This document shows, in pieces, positions 43,008 to 50,679 of a stretch of DNA of 64,000 nucleotides (the stretch's first letter is position 1; every line of letters begins with the position of its first letter). The position numbers and the translations under genes were made by a program. The stretch comes from Kumtagia sp963829135 (GTDB lineage Bacteria > Pseudomonadota > Alphaproteobacteria > Rhizobiales > Rhizobiaceae), in contig CAWHHO010000008.1 in assembly GCA_963829135.1 (NCBI GenBank), positions 620,001 through 684,000 of the forward strand, given 5' to 3'. Under the pieces are notes generated by a model that made no database searches, had not been told where the DNA came from, and worked only from the letters and a program-made list of their open reading frames with translations.

Positions 43008-43165
43008 CACCCCCCTCTGTCCTGCCGGACATCTCCCCCGCATGGGGGGAGATTGCCCAGTTGCAGCGGCTTCGCCAATCACCAACCTTGTATACGGAGC
43101 GCGGAGAGCGAAGCCGCCAATCTCCCCCCTTGCGGGGGAGATGTCCGGCAGGACAGAGGGGGGTG
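43008..43165. repeat. Palindromic intergenic element with perfect 32-base terminal inverted repeats
   Basis: The arm 43008-43039 (starting CACCCCCCTCTGTCCTG) is the exact reverse complement of 43134-43165. Inside lie further hairpins: a CTCCCCCGC/GGGGGAG pair at about 43033-43051, its partner near 43120-43139, and CGGCTTCGC pairing with GCGAAGCCG. The whole can form a branched structure, like a REP or mosaic palindromic element. From memory such sequences recur between genes in Mesorhizobium. It begins 64 bases after cobT and its last three bases are the likely GTG start codon of the next gene. Confidence 0.88.
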
Positions 43166-44164
43166 CGAAGGAGCGCCCTCCTGGTCCTGCTTGCTTCACT
43201 TGCGTTTCTGCCTGTAACTGCCCACGCCCAGGCGCCGATTGAGCGGATGGATATCACGTCGCGTACGATCGACTATTTCCAGATAGGGCTCGACCAAAAG
43301 ATGTTCGGGCCGCTGGAATTTGTGGGCGGACTGGAGATGACATCCACGGGTTCGGATTTTGGCGCGTTGTCGGCTTTCCGCTTCACCACTCCGGGCAAGG
43401 ATTTGGTTGGCGTCGCCGACACGGGCTTCTGGTTCTTCGGGTCGATCACGCGCGATGCCAGTGGCAAGCCTACCGGCATGACGGACTTTCGGATGGTGCC
43501 GATGGTCGACAAGGCCGGCAATCCCTTCAGGCTGAAGGGGATGGCGGACGCCGAAGGCCTCGACGTGCATGACGGGATCGCGACCGTTGGCTTTGAGCGC
43601 GACCACCGCGTCGAGCAATTTCGGGTCGATCCCGACAATATGCGAGGACCGATAAGGGAACTCGCCTTCCTCCTGCCAAAGAGGGAGCTACGCCAGAACG
43701 GCGGCTTCGAGACGGTGACGCGGGCGCATCCCCAGGGCCAGCACGAGGGCGGGCTGGTGGTCGTCTCGGAGAAGAGCCTGGACGAGGCGCAGAACATTTT
43801 TGCCGCGATCATCGAGGGACCCAATAAGGCCATCTTTACAATCAAGCGCAGCGGCGAATTCGACATCACGGATGGCGCTTTCCTGCCCGATGGTGATCTG
43901 CTGCTGCTGGAACGCAGCTACAGTCTCACGAACGGCGTGAAGATGCGGCTGCGCCGCATTTATGGCGAGAGTATCGCCAAGGGCCAAGTCGCCGACGGCC
44001 CCGTGTTGTTTGAGGCGAACATGCGCTATCAGATCGACAATATGGAAGGGCTCGATGTCTGGCAGCGCGCCGACGGCGCGACTATGGTGTCGGTGATTTC
44101 GGACGACAACCACTCGATCCTGGAGCGGAACCTCTATCTCGAATTCATTCTGAACAGCGATTGA
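43163..44164 (+). CDS. Secreted esterase-like phytase family protein
   Basis: A 333-residue exported beta-propeller-type protein of the esterase-like/phytase-like family (DUF under Phytase-like): FGPLEFVGGLEMTSTGSDFGALSAFRF, VGVADTGFWFFGSI, GMADAEGLDVHDGIATVGFERDHRV, LPDGDLLLLERSYSLTNGVKMRLRRI and NMEGLDVWQRADGATMVSVISDDN. It starts at GTG 43163 with a signal peptide (RRSALLVLLASLAFLPVTAHAQ), so the start codon and the G-rich ribosome binding site lie in the repeat arm. The in-frame extension to 42953 only translates the repeat. It overlaps the convergent downstream gene by 20 bases. Confidence 0.82.
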   Translation: MRRSALLVLLASLAFLPVTAHAQAPIERMDITSRTIDYFQIGLDQKMFGPLEFVGGLEMTSTGSDFGALSAFRFTTPGKDLVGVADTGFWFFGSITRDASGKPTGMTDFRMVPMVDKAGNPFRLKGMADAEGLDVHDGIATVGFERDHRVEQFRVDPDNMRGPIRELAFLLPKRELRQNGGFETVTRAHPQGQHEGGLVVVSEKSLDEAQNIFAAIIEGPNKAIFTIKRSGEFDITDGAFLPDGDLLLLERSYSLTNGVKMRLRRIYGESIAKGQVADGPVLFEANMRYQIDNMEGLDVWQRADGATMVSVISDDNHSILERNLYLEFILNSD

Positions 44165-44841
44165 ATCTCAACCGGGATCTGGTCGCGATCCAGATGACGT
44201 GGCGGGCGCCGCTTTTGCCATGCGCCCGGACCTTGATCTCCTCGACCGCAAATCCCGTGTCGCGCAGGCGGCGGGTAAAACCATGGTCTGGTCCTGAAGA
44301 CCAGATTGAAAGCACACCGTTGAGGCGCAGTGCCCGATGGGCGCTGGCGAGGCCGGTGTGGTCGTATAAGCCGTCATTTGCCTTATGGACGATGCCTTCC
44401 GGACCATTGTCGACATCGAGCAGGATCGCGTCATAGGCGGATGCTTCCGCCCGGATGATCGCGCCGACGTCGCTTTCGCGGATGGTGACGCGCGGATCGT
44501 CAAGGCAATCGCCGAAGACAGCTTGCATCGGGCCCCGCGCCCAGGCGACGACGGCTGGAACAAGCTCGGCAACAATGATCGCCGCGTCGCTGCCCGCTTC
44601 GGCGAGTGCCGCGCGCAAGGTAAAGCCCATGCCCAGGCCGCCGATCAGAAGCCTCGGCTGCGTGCGTCCCCGCAGTCTCTCGCAGGACAGCGTCGCAAGC
44701 GCCTGTCTCGGAGCCGCTGAGGCGGCTGTTCATCAGCTCATTGCTGCCGAGCATGATGGAGAATTCCGTGCCGCGCTGCTTCAACCGGAGTTCGCCGCCG
44801 TCGGGCAGTTTGGCCGAATCGAGATTGACCCACGTGATCAC
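44145..44841 (-). pseudogene. Spermidine synthase-like methyltransferase-fold protein, frameshifted
   Basis: Two frames of one gene. The first (from GTG 44841) reads VITWVNLDSAKLPDGGELRLKQRGTEFSIMLGSNELMNSRLSGSE, in pieces, the small N-terminal domain of spermidine-synthase-like proteins. The second continues LATLSCERLRGR, LLIGGLGMGFTLRAAL (SAM/nucleoside-binding glycine loop), DAILLDVDNGPEG and HKANDGLYDHTGL. Deleting one base of the CC at 44702-44703 (GG on the coding strand) joins them at SETALATLS. The GTG start overlaps the stop of the queuosine-precursor transporter gene by 4 bases, so they form an operon. Aminopropyl transfer is not proven for this family branch. Possibly a sequencing error. 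Confidence 0.8.
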
Positions 44842-45518
44842 GGCAAAGCGGCGACCGGCTGGCTCCACCGCGCGGCGATCAGCCGGTAGGGGATCAGCGC
44901 GAAAACGGCGATGATCAGCTTAACGCTGAGGTCGCCCAGCGCCCAAGACACCCAGCGCGCCGTCTCGCTAGAAAACACGCCGAGCAGCGGCGCGGTTTCA
45001 AGCGCAAAGTCGTCGCCAGGGCCTATGAAGGCGAAGGAAGCGGCGAAGGCGATCGAAAAGAAGATCATCGTGTCAATCACCGACCCGGCCAGCGTGCCGA
45101 AGATCGGCGCACGCCACCAGCTTTGGCGGCGCAGCCAGTTGAAAACGGTAACATCCAGGAGCTGTGCAGTGAGGAAGGCAGCACCGGAAGCGGCCGCGAT
45201 GCGCACCAGTCGCGACGCAGTCGTTTCAAACTCGATCAGGCCGAAGCGGAACAGGAGCGGCGGGACGACGATCGAGCAGATCACTGCGGCCATAAACCCC
45301 GCGAAGACCACTCGGCGCGCAAAGCGCGGCCCGCGGCGGCGGTTCGCCAGGTCGGTGACGAGAAAGGCAAAAGGATATGTGAAAGCGCCCCAGGTCAGCA
45401 CGTCCGCCAGTGAGAGACCGCCAAGGCTGCCCTGCACCGGAAACTGCACGAGAATGTTGGAAGCAACGACGACAAGCGCCATTGCGGCCACGAAAGGCAA
45501 GGATTTCATGTCGAACAT
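44838..45518 (-). CDS. yhhQ: Queuosine precursor transporter (YhhQ/VUT family)
   Basis: A 226-residue inner-membrane protein of the DUF165/VUT family with about six helices: LPFVAAMALVVVASNILVQFPV, LSLADVLTWGAFTYPFAFLVTDLANRRRG, VFAGFMAAVICSIVV, SGAAFLTAQLLDVTVFNWLR, APIFGTLAGSVIDTMIFFSIAF and WALGDLSVKLIIAVFALIPYRL. E. coli YhhQ imports queuosine precursors preQ0 and preQ1 for the wobble base queuosine in tRNA. The ATG at 45518 lies inside a candidate preQ1-I riboswitch (next entry), which supports this function independently. The stop overlaps the GTG of the spermidine-synthase-like gene. Confidence 0.92.
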   Translation of the reverse strand: MFDMKSLPFVAAMALVVVASNILVQFPVQGSLGGLSLADVLTWGAFTYPFAFLVTDLANRRRGPRFARRVVFAGFMAAVICSIVVPPLLFRFGLIEFETTASRLVRIAAASGAAFLTAQLLDVTVFNWLRRQSWWRAPIFGTLAGSVIDTMIFFSIAFAASFAFIGPGDDFALETAPLLGVFSSETARWVSWALGDLSVKLIIAVFALIPYRLIAARWSQPVAALP

Positions 45519-45545
45519 TTTTTTATCCTGGGTGATGGAACCAGC
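45516..45545 (-). promoter_or_regulatory. Candidate preQ1-I riboswitch overlapping the yhhQ start codon
   Basis: On the minus strand the order is: CTGG (P1 5' strand, 45544-45541), TTC, CAT (loop), CAC, CCAG (P1 3' strand), GAT, six A, then ATG (45518-45516). This follows the preQ1-I core GGUUC...CACCC, stem close, A-rich tail and pseudoknot strand as in the Bacillus queC aptamer. The loop CAT is complementary to the start codon ATG, at the exact place where Bacillus has CUA pairing with loop UAG. AGGA, the likely ribosome binding site, lies at the foot of P1. Ligand binding would hide both ribosome binding site and AUG. Prediction by eye; no covariance search was run. Confidence 0.7.
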
Positions 45546-45698
45546 GGCACTGCCATGTCGGCAGATGCCCCTAAACCGCGAAGCCTCGTCCTGTCGGAGC
45601 GCGGCTTCTCAACGTTTTATTCGATGCATCCCGTGATTCGAAAAACGCAGTGCGCTTCCCGCCGGCATGCATCAGGCGGTTGTCCCCCGCCTGAAAAC

Positions 45699-45995
45699 TT
45701 AAGCGGCTGCCTGTTCGGCCTGCTTCTTGGCGATCTGCTTCTTCAACAGTCGTGCACGCTGCGAAAGCTCAGCGGTGTCCGCCTTGGCCAGGAACGCGTC
45801 GAGGCCGCCACGATGCTCGACCGTACGCAATGCATTGGCCGAAACGCGCAGGCGCACATTCTGGTTCAGCGCTTCCGAGATCAGCGTCACGTTGACGAGG
45901 TTCGGCAGGAAACGGCGGCGCGTCTTGTTGTTGGCATGGCTGACATTGTTGCCGGTAAGCACGGCCTTGCCGGTCAGTTCGCAAGCACGGGACAT
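45699..45995 (-). CDS. rpmB: 50S ribosomal protein L28
   Basis: A 98-residue L28: MSRACELTGKAVLTGNNVSHANNKTRRRF, in pieces, and NVRLRVSANALRTVEHRGGLDAFL with the alphaproteobacterial Ala-rich ending (KKQAEQAAA). The short upstream extension to 46103 is not part of it. GAAGG precedes ATG 45995. Divergent from the cupin gene. Confidence 0.97.
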   Translation of the reverse strand: MSRACELTGKAVLTGNNVSHANNKTRRRFLPNLVNVTLISEALNQNVRLRVSANALRTVEHRGGLDAFLAKADTAELSQRARLLKKQIAKKQAEQAAA

Positions 45996-46212
45996 ATTTC
46001 TAACCTTCGGTTCTCGGTTTCGCCAAAGCTCCAGCCTCGCCAAAAGCGTGGCGCGCGGACTTTCAGGCGGCCTCTTGGAAAAGTCGGCGTTCCATAGTGG
46101 CATTTGCCTTAACCGTCAAGCCGAGCCACGATGGGGTGTCGTGTCAATTCGAACGTGGAGGCAAAGGTCGCGTTCGAATTGCCTCTCAAGCGGGCAAATG
46201 AGGCGAACGCCG

Positions 46213-46593
46213 ATGATGATCATCGTAAACGCGGACCAGCCGTTGGAGGAATGGCGGCCGGGGGTCGTAAGCAAAATGCATGTTTCAGCACGCAACGGCG
46301 CGGCTCAGCTTTGCATCTTCGAGCAGTGGATAGCGCAGTCTATGGGCGCCCCGACTCATTGGCACCAGGTGGAGGAAGTGCTCACCGTGATCGAAGGCGA
46401 GGCCGACATGTGGATAGACGAGACACACGCCGTGTTGGTCGCAGGGCAATCGTTGCTGGTCCCCGCGCTCCGCAGGCATGGCTTCCGCAACTCCGGTTCG
46501 GAAACCCTTCATATACATGCCCTGCTCGCCTCATCCAGTTTCGAGGCCACATTCGATGGATCCAGCGAGCCGGTGCGGCGCTGGCTTTCTTGA
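46213..46593 (+). CDS. Cupin-domain protein
   Basis: A 126-residue single-domain cupin with metal-site pattern THWHQVEEVLTVIEGEADMWIDE (His, His, Glu) and a second motif GFRNSGSETLHIHALLAS (His). Substrate unknown; small cupins often bind a metal and a small ligand. ATG 46213 has TGAGGCG upstream; ATG 46216 is also possible. It lies between rpmB (divergent) and the DUF3108 gene. Confidence 0.85.
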   Translation: MMIIVNADQPLEEWRPGVVSKMHVSARNGAAQLCIFEQWIAQSMGAPTHWHQVEEVLTVIEGEADMWIDETHAVLVAGQSLLVPALRRHGFRNSGSETLHIHALLASSSFEATFDGSSEPVRRWLS

Positions 46594-46678
46594 TCGAAAG
46601 GCTGGGAGCGGAAGGCAGATTGCAGGTTAGGCGGTGGCAGCTTCACATTGCTGCCGGAATTCTCGCATTCTTGGCCCT

Positions 46679-47500
46679 ATGCGTGATTTCATTGCCCTGA
46701 ACCCGACCGAAATCTGGCAGCGGATTTGCCGGCCGACATCCATTGCCGCTGTGGTCCTTGCCGGTATGAGCCCTGCGCCGGAAGCCCATGCGGCAAATTT
46801 CAGGGGAGAGTACACGGTCTCCTATTTCGGCCTGACCATCGCCAAGTCGACTTTCGACAGCCGCATCGACGATGCGGGCTTTTCCGTCGACGGAACCGTG
46901 TCGAGCGCCGGTCTGGCTAAGATCTTCGACAGCACCAAGGGCGCGGCGTCGGCGTCCGGAGCGTTCAAGGGCAACGTCACGCAGCCCTCGCAATTCAGGA
47001 TGAACTATCGTGAGGGGAAGCGAAAGCAGATGACCGCGCTTGGCTTCCGGGCCGGTGCGGTGGTGAGCACCGAGAATGTGCCGCCGTTGAAAAAGCGCAA
47101 GAAGAATTGGGTGCCCCTGAACGCGGACGATCTGCAGGACGTGCTTGATCCGCTGTCCGCCGGGTTGATCAAGGCCTCCAGCCCGGACGAAGTCTGTGGG
47201 CGCACGTTGAAACTGTTCGACGGCGAGATGCGCATGGATGCGGCCTTGCGGTCGACGGAAAATTCGTCCGAAGTTGAGAAATACGGCGACGGCGTGGTTA
47301 CTTGCAGGGTCAATATCAAGCCGATTTCCGGATACCGCCGGGACCGTCGCGCGCTCATCTATCTGGAAAAGAAAAGCAAGATCGTCGTTGTCTTTGCGCC
47401 ACTTGGCGCGACCGGCGTATATGCGCCGGTCTATGCGACCATCGGCACCGAGATCGGCACCGTGACCGTGCGGGTCAAGCGGTCGGACATAGGCGAATAG
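46679..47500 (+). CDS. DUF3108 family exported protein
   Basis: A 273-residue protein with an N-terminal export signal ending near EAHAAN. The DUF3108 body includes FRGEYTVSYFGLTIAKSTFDSRID, VSSAGLAKIFDSTKG, QMTALGFRAGAVV, DDLQDVLDPLSAGLIKAS and IKPISGYRRDRR. The function is unknown; it is a periplasmic beta-rich protein typical for this group and often near rpmB. ATG 46679 was chosen to place the signal at the N-terminus. Confidence 0.88.
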   Translation: MRDFIALNPTEIWQRICRPTSIAAVVLAGMSPAPEAHAANFRGEYTVSYFGLTIAKSTFDSRIDDAGFSVDGTVSSAGLAKIFDSTKGAASASGAFKGNVTQPSQFRMNYREGKRKQMTALGFRAGAVVSTENVPPLKKRKKNWVPLNADDLQDVLDPLSAGLIKASSPDEVCGRTLKLFDGEMRMDAALRSTENSSEVEKYGDGVVTCRVNIKPISGYRRDRRALIYLEKKSKIVVVFAPLGATGVYAPVYATIGTEIGTVTVRVKRSDIGE

Positions 47501-47527
47501 CGCGGCGGCCCGCGCCGGGGGTACGAC

Positions 47528-48445
47528 ATGGCACGGGCAACATTCATCGGCTTTACCGCAGTCGCCATGTGGGCCCTGCTGGCATTGCTCACCGATGCTT
47601 CGGGTATGGTACCGCCGTTCCTGCTGTCGGCAATGACGTTCGCGATCGGCACGCTGGTCGGACTGGTGGTCCGATGGCTCGCCCCGATGCCCCCAGAGCC
47701 GGCAAGGATTCCGCCGGTTGTCTGGCTGATCGGCATTGGCGGCCTGTTCGGCTACCACTTCTTCTATTTCACCGCTCTGCGTAACGCGCCGGCGGTTGAG
47801 GCCAGCCTCATCGCCTATCTGTGGCCGTTGCTGATCGTATTCGGGTCTGCGCTGATGCCGGGCGAAAGGCTGCGCTGGAACCATGTCGCGGGCGCGCTGC
47901 TCGGGCTGGCCGGAACGGTGCTTATCGTCACCAAGGGCGGCGGCCTGTCGTTCGAGAGCCGTTACGTGTTCGGCTACATGATGGCCGCTATCTGCGCCGT
48001 GCTGTGGTCGTCCTATTCGCTTCTGTCGCGTCGCTTCGCCGAGGTGCCTACCGGCATCGTTACCTGGTTCTGCGCCGCGACGTCGGCCCTCTCGCTGCTC
48101 TGCCATTTGCTGTTGGAGCAGACGGTGCTGCCCTCGGGCATCGGCCAGTGGCTGGCCGTGATCGGCCTTGGACTGATGCCGGTGGGGGCGGCGTTCTACG
48201 CCTGGGATTTCGGCGTCAAGCGCGGCAACATCCAGGTTCTGGGCGCGGCGAGCTATGCGGCTCCTTTGCTGTCAACGCTCGTCCTGGTCGCCACCGGTTT
48301 TGCGCAACCGACGCTGAACGTCATCGGCGCCTGCGTGCTGATTACCGCCGGGGCGGTACTTGCGGCTCGGCCGAAAGCGTTGTTTGGCGCGCGTGGAAGC
48401 GAAGACGAGCCGCCTCGATCGTCGCCGTCCGCGCCCGCTCAATGA
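47528..48445 (+). CDS. EamA/DMT family transporter (YddG-like)
   Basis: A 305-residue inner-membrane protein with ten hydrophobic helices in two EamA repeats: FIGFTAVAMWALLALLTD to LGLAGTVLIVTKGGG, and FGYMMAAICAVLWSSYSLLSRRF to VLITAGAVLAAR. The pattern resembles the aromatic amino acid exporter YddG (AVEASLIAYLWPLLIVFGSA). It likely exports amino acids or related metabolites. It starts 28 bases after the DUF3108 gene. Confidence 0.9.
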   Translation: MARATFIGFTAVAMWALLALLTDASGMVPPFLLSAMTFAIGTLVGLVVRWLAPMPPEPARIPPVVWLIGIGGLFGYHFFYFTALRNAPAVEASLIAYLWPLLIVFGSALMPGERLRWNHVAGALLGLAGTVLIVTKGGGLSFESRYVFGYMMAAICAVLWSSYSLLSRRFAEVPTGIVTWFCAATSALSLLCHLLLEQTVLPSGIGQWLAVIGLGLMPVGAAFYAWDFGVKRGNIQVLGAASYAAPLLSTLVLVATGFAQPTLNVIGACVLITAGAVLAARPKALFGARGSEDEPPRSSPSAPAQ

Positions 48446-48502
48446 AGCCGTCAAGGGCCGGCGTCTAGATTGGACGATCAGGCGGGTCGCTGCCATGTAT
48501 GA

Positions 48503-48565
48503 AATGCGCATCTCAATACGATTATGCTTGACTTGCTGGCTTTAATGCGCATTGCAATACGCATT
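48503..48565 (+). promoter_or_regulatory. Twin operator-like repeats before hicAB
   Basis: Two related sites, AATGCGCAT-C-TCAATACG-ATT (48503-48523) and AATGCGCAT-T-GCAATACG-CATT (48544-48565), start 41 bases apart, near four helical turns. The second is an inverted repeat with arms AATGCG/CGCATT. TTGACT (48528-48533), a possible -35 box, lies between. HicB proteins repress their own operon through such sites, so these are probable HicB operators. Confidence 0.55.
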
Positions 48566-48578
48566 CACGCGGGCGGGC

Positions 48579-48761
48579 ATGGAATACGACAGTCGGAAGA
48601 TCATCAAGCGGCTCAAGGATGAGGGCTATGAATTGGTCTCGATCAGTGGCTCTCACCACAAACTTCGCAAGGGCAACAACTCGATCATCGTGCCGCACCC
48701 TAAGAAAGACTTGCCGGAAGGGACCGCCCGGCAAATAGCCAGGCAGGCCGGATGGCTCTGA
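48579..48761 (+). CDS. hicA: HicA-type mRNA interferase toxin
   Basis: A 60-residue double-stranded-RNA-binding-like toxin: MEYDSRKIIKRLKDEGYELVS, then GSHHKLRKGNNSIIVPHPKKDLPEGTARQIARQAGW in type, with the catalytic His of GSHHK. HicA cleaves mRNA. ATG 48579 was chosen by homology; the in-frame extension crosses the operator repeat. hicB follows after 29 bases. All expected residues are present. Confidence 0.92.
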   Translation: MEYDSRKIIKRLKDEGYELVSISGSHHKLRKGNNSIIVPHPKKDLPEGTARQIARQAGWL

Positions 48762-48790
48762 CAGCCCCATAGGTAAAGGAGGCCGACGGA

Positions 48791-49183
48791 ATGCGTTACT
48801 ATTTCGCCTTAGTTCACAAAGACCCTGGTAGCGCCTTTGGCGTGCAGTTTCCCGATCTCCCGGCCGTGTTCTCGGCTGCGGACGAGCAGAAGGATATTGT
48901 CAGGGAAGCAGCCGAGGCGCTGCGCTTTGCCGCCGAGGACGGTCCATTGCCCGAGCCTTCCACGCATGACGAGATCATTGAACGGGAAGACGTACGCGCC
49001 GCGTTAGCGCAAGGCGCCTATCTGGTTCATATTCCACTCATCTCGAACGATGCGGCGGTCGTTCGTGCCAACGTCACCTTTGAGCGCGGCATGCTGGAGG
49101 CGATCGACGCGGCGGCGAGGGCCCGCGGCATTTCCCGCGCCGCCTTTCTCGCAAGCGCCGCCAGGCACGAAATCGAGGCATGA
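48791..49183 (+). CDS. hicB: HicB-type antitoxin
   Basis: A 130-residue antitoxin with an N-terminal HicB fold (MRYYFALVHKDPGSAFGVQFPDLPAVFSAADE in type) and a C-terminal ribbon-helix-helix or helix-turn-helix region (ANVTFERGMLEAIDAAARARGISRAAFLASAAR) that should bind the operator. AAGGAGG precedes the ATG. It neutralises HicA by covering its active site. Confidence 0.92.
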   Translation: MRYYFALVHKDPGSAFGVQFPDLPAVFSAADEQKDIVREAAEALRFAAEDGPLPEPSTHDEIIEREDVRAALAQGAYLVHIPLISNDAAVVRANVTFERGMLEAIDAAARARGISRAAFLASAARHEIEA

Positions 49184-49212
49184 ACCTGGAGGATTGAGGG
49201 CAGGCTAAACGC

Positions 49213-49647
49213 TTAACCGGGCTCCCAGCCGGCGGGGGCCAGTTCGAAAGACGCGAATTCAAACCCCGGCGCGACAGTGCAGCCGACCAGCGTCCAGTCG
49301 CCGAGGCTGCGGGCGGTCTGCCACCAATCCGCCGGCACGACTGCCTGCGGTCGCTCACCGGCCGCGAGGTCGGGCCCGAGGCGATGATTGACACGGCCAT
49401 GCGCTGGCTGGAACAGTGTCAGTTCGATCGGCGCGCCGGCATGATAATGCCAGACCTCGACCGCATCCCGGACCCGGTGCCAGGCGGAAAGATCGCCCCT
49501 TTCCAGCAGGAAGTAGATCGCCGTAGACGCTGCGCGGCCGCCGTCGAGCGCTGCGTCGCGAAACGTCTCGGCATACCAGCCGCCTTCCGGATGACGCTGC
49601 ATGCCGAGCATTTCGACGATTGCCGAAGCCGGCATTTCGGATGCCAT
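49213..49647 (-). CDS. DUF985 cupin-like protein
   Basis: A 144-residue protein of the DUF985 (YML079w-like) cupin family: IVEMLGMQRHPEGGWYAETFRD, TAIYFLLERGDLSAWHRV, EVWHYHAGAPIELTL and WTLVGCTVAPGFEFASFELA. The enzymatic role is unknown. It shares one base with the gloB stop (TGATG), so translation is coupled to gloB. Confidence 0.93.
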   Translation of the reverse strand: MASEMPASAIVEMLGMQRHPEGGWYAETFRDAALDGGRAASTAIYFLLERGDLSAWHRVRDAVEVWHYHAGAPIELTLFQPAHGRVNHRLGPDLAAGERPQAVVPADWWQTARSLGDWTLVGCTVAPGFEFASFELAPAGWEPG

Positions 49648-50414
49648 CAGAAATTGTCCTTGCGCTTGCGAATTTCGGCAAAAACCGCCTCGTCGGAGGC
49701 ACTCTCCATGCCGAGCAAGCGGCGAATCGCCGCGTCATGCGGGCGCAGGAACGGGTTCGTCTCAAGCTCACGGCCGATCGTCGTCGGAAGGGTCGCCTTC
49801 CCAGCCGCACGAAGCGCGTCGATCTCGGAGGCGCGAGCCCTCAGCGTCGCGTTTTCCGGATCGACACTGAGCGCGAACCGCGCATTGGACTGCGTATACT
49901 CGTGACCGCAATATACGGCGGTCTCCGGCGGCAGCGCCGAAAGCGTCTGCAGCGACTTCCACATCATTGCCGGCGTGCCTTCGAACACCCGGCCGCAGCC
50001 GAGTGCGAAGAGCGTGTCCGCGGCAAACAGCGTTTTGGCGAGGGATAAGTGGTAGGAGACATGGCCGAGCGTATGGCCCGGCGTGGAGATCACCCGCACT
50101 TCCTCGCCGCCGAACTGGAAGATGTCGCCGCCATCGACCGCCTGGTCAATTCCGGGGATCTTGTCGGCCTCCTTCTTGGGGCCGATGATCTTCAGACCGA
50201 AACGGTCCTTCAAGGCCAGATTGGCTTCGACATGGTCGCTGTGGTGGTGCGTGGTCAGGATCAGTGTAGGCGTCCAGCCAGTATGCTCGACGGCCTGGAG
50301 AATCGCCTTTTCCTCCGGCGCATCGATCAGTGCGGTCTCGCCCGTTGGCGCGTGGCGCAACAGCACGCCGAAATTGTCACTGCGGCACATGAATTGATGG
50401 ATTTCGATGGTCAT
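49647..50414 (-). CDS. gloB: Hydroxyacylglutathione hydrolase (glyoxalase II)
   Basis: A 255-residue metallo-beta-lactamase-fold enzyme. It hydrolyses S-lactoylglutathione to lactate and glutathione, the second step of methylglyoxal detoxification. The metal motif is THHHSDH (His56, His58, Asp60, His61). Further ligands are in STPGHTLGHVSYH, FAADTLFALGCGRVFEG and YCGHEYTQSNARFA. The glutathione-binding C-terminus (LETNPFLR) is present. It is coupled to the DUF985 gene and divergent from the methyltransferase gene. Confidence 0.97.
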   Translation of the reverse strand: MTIEIHQFMCRSDNFGVLLRHAPTGETALIDAPEEKAILQAVEHTGWTPTLILTTHHHSDHVEANLALKDRFGLKIIGPKKEADKIPGIDQAVDGGDIFQFGGEEVRVISTPGHTLGHVSYHLSLAKTLFAADTLFALGCGRVFEGTPAMMWKSLQTLSALPPETAVYCGHEYTQSNARFALSVDPENATLRARASEIDALRAAGKATLPTTIGRELETNPFLRPHDAAIRRLLGMESASDEAVFAEIRKRKDNF

Positions 50415-50679
50415 CCCGGTCTCCTTGGTCGCGCCAATAGATAGTGCGGTGCGCAGGCGATGTCATCCGGCGCAGGAGCTCAATCGCGATATTGAGGCGC
50501 TGGAGCCAGGTCGTTATGACCTTAGATGCATGGTGGAGTGTTGCAGCGGCTTTGGCCCGCATGTCGGCAATTTGTTCGGAGGTCAAAACGGTCCCCTAAA
50601 CCCCTTGGTCGCGAGCGGGGGCGGGGCTAGGTTCTCAACGATTGTTGAATACCGTAAAGAGCCCGGCTACCGTCATGCC

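Noticed and set aside
42953..43162. N-terminal extension of the phytase-like protein
   Set aside because: It only translates the palindromic repeat; the signal peptide begins at GTG 43163.
46643..48106. 487-codon minus-strand frame
   Set aside because: Antisense to the DUF3108 and EamA genes.
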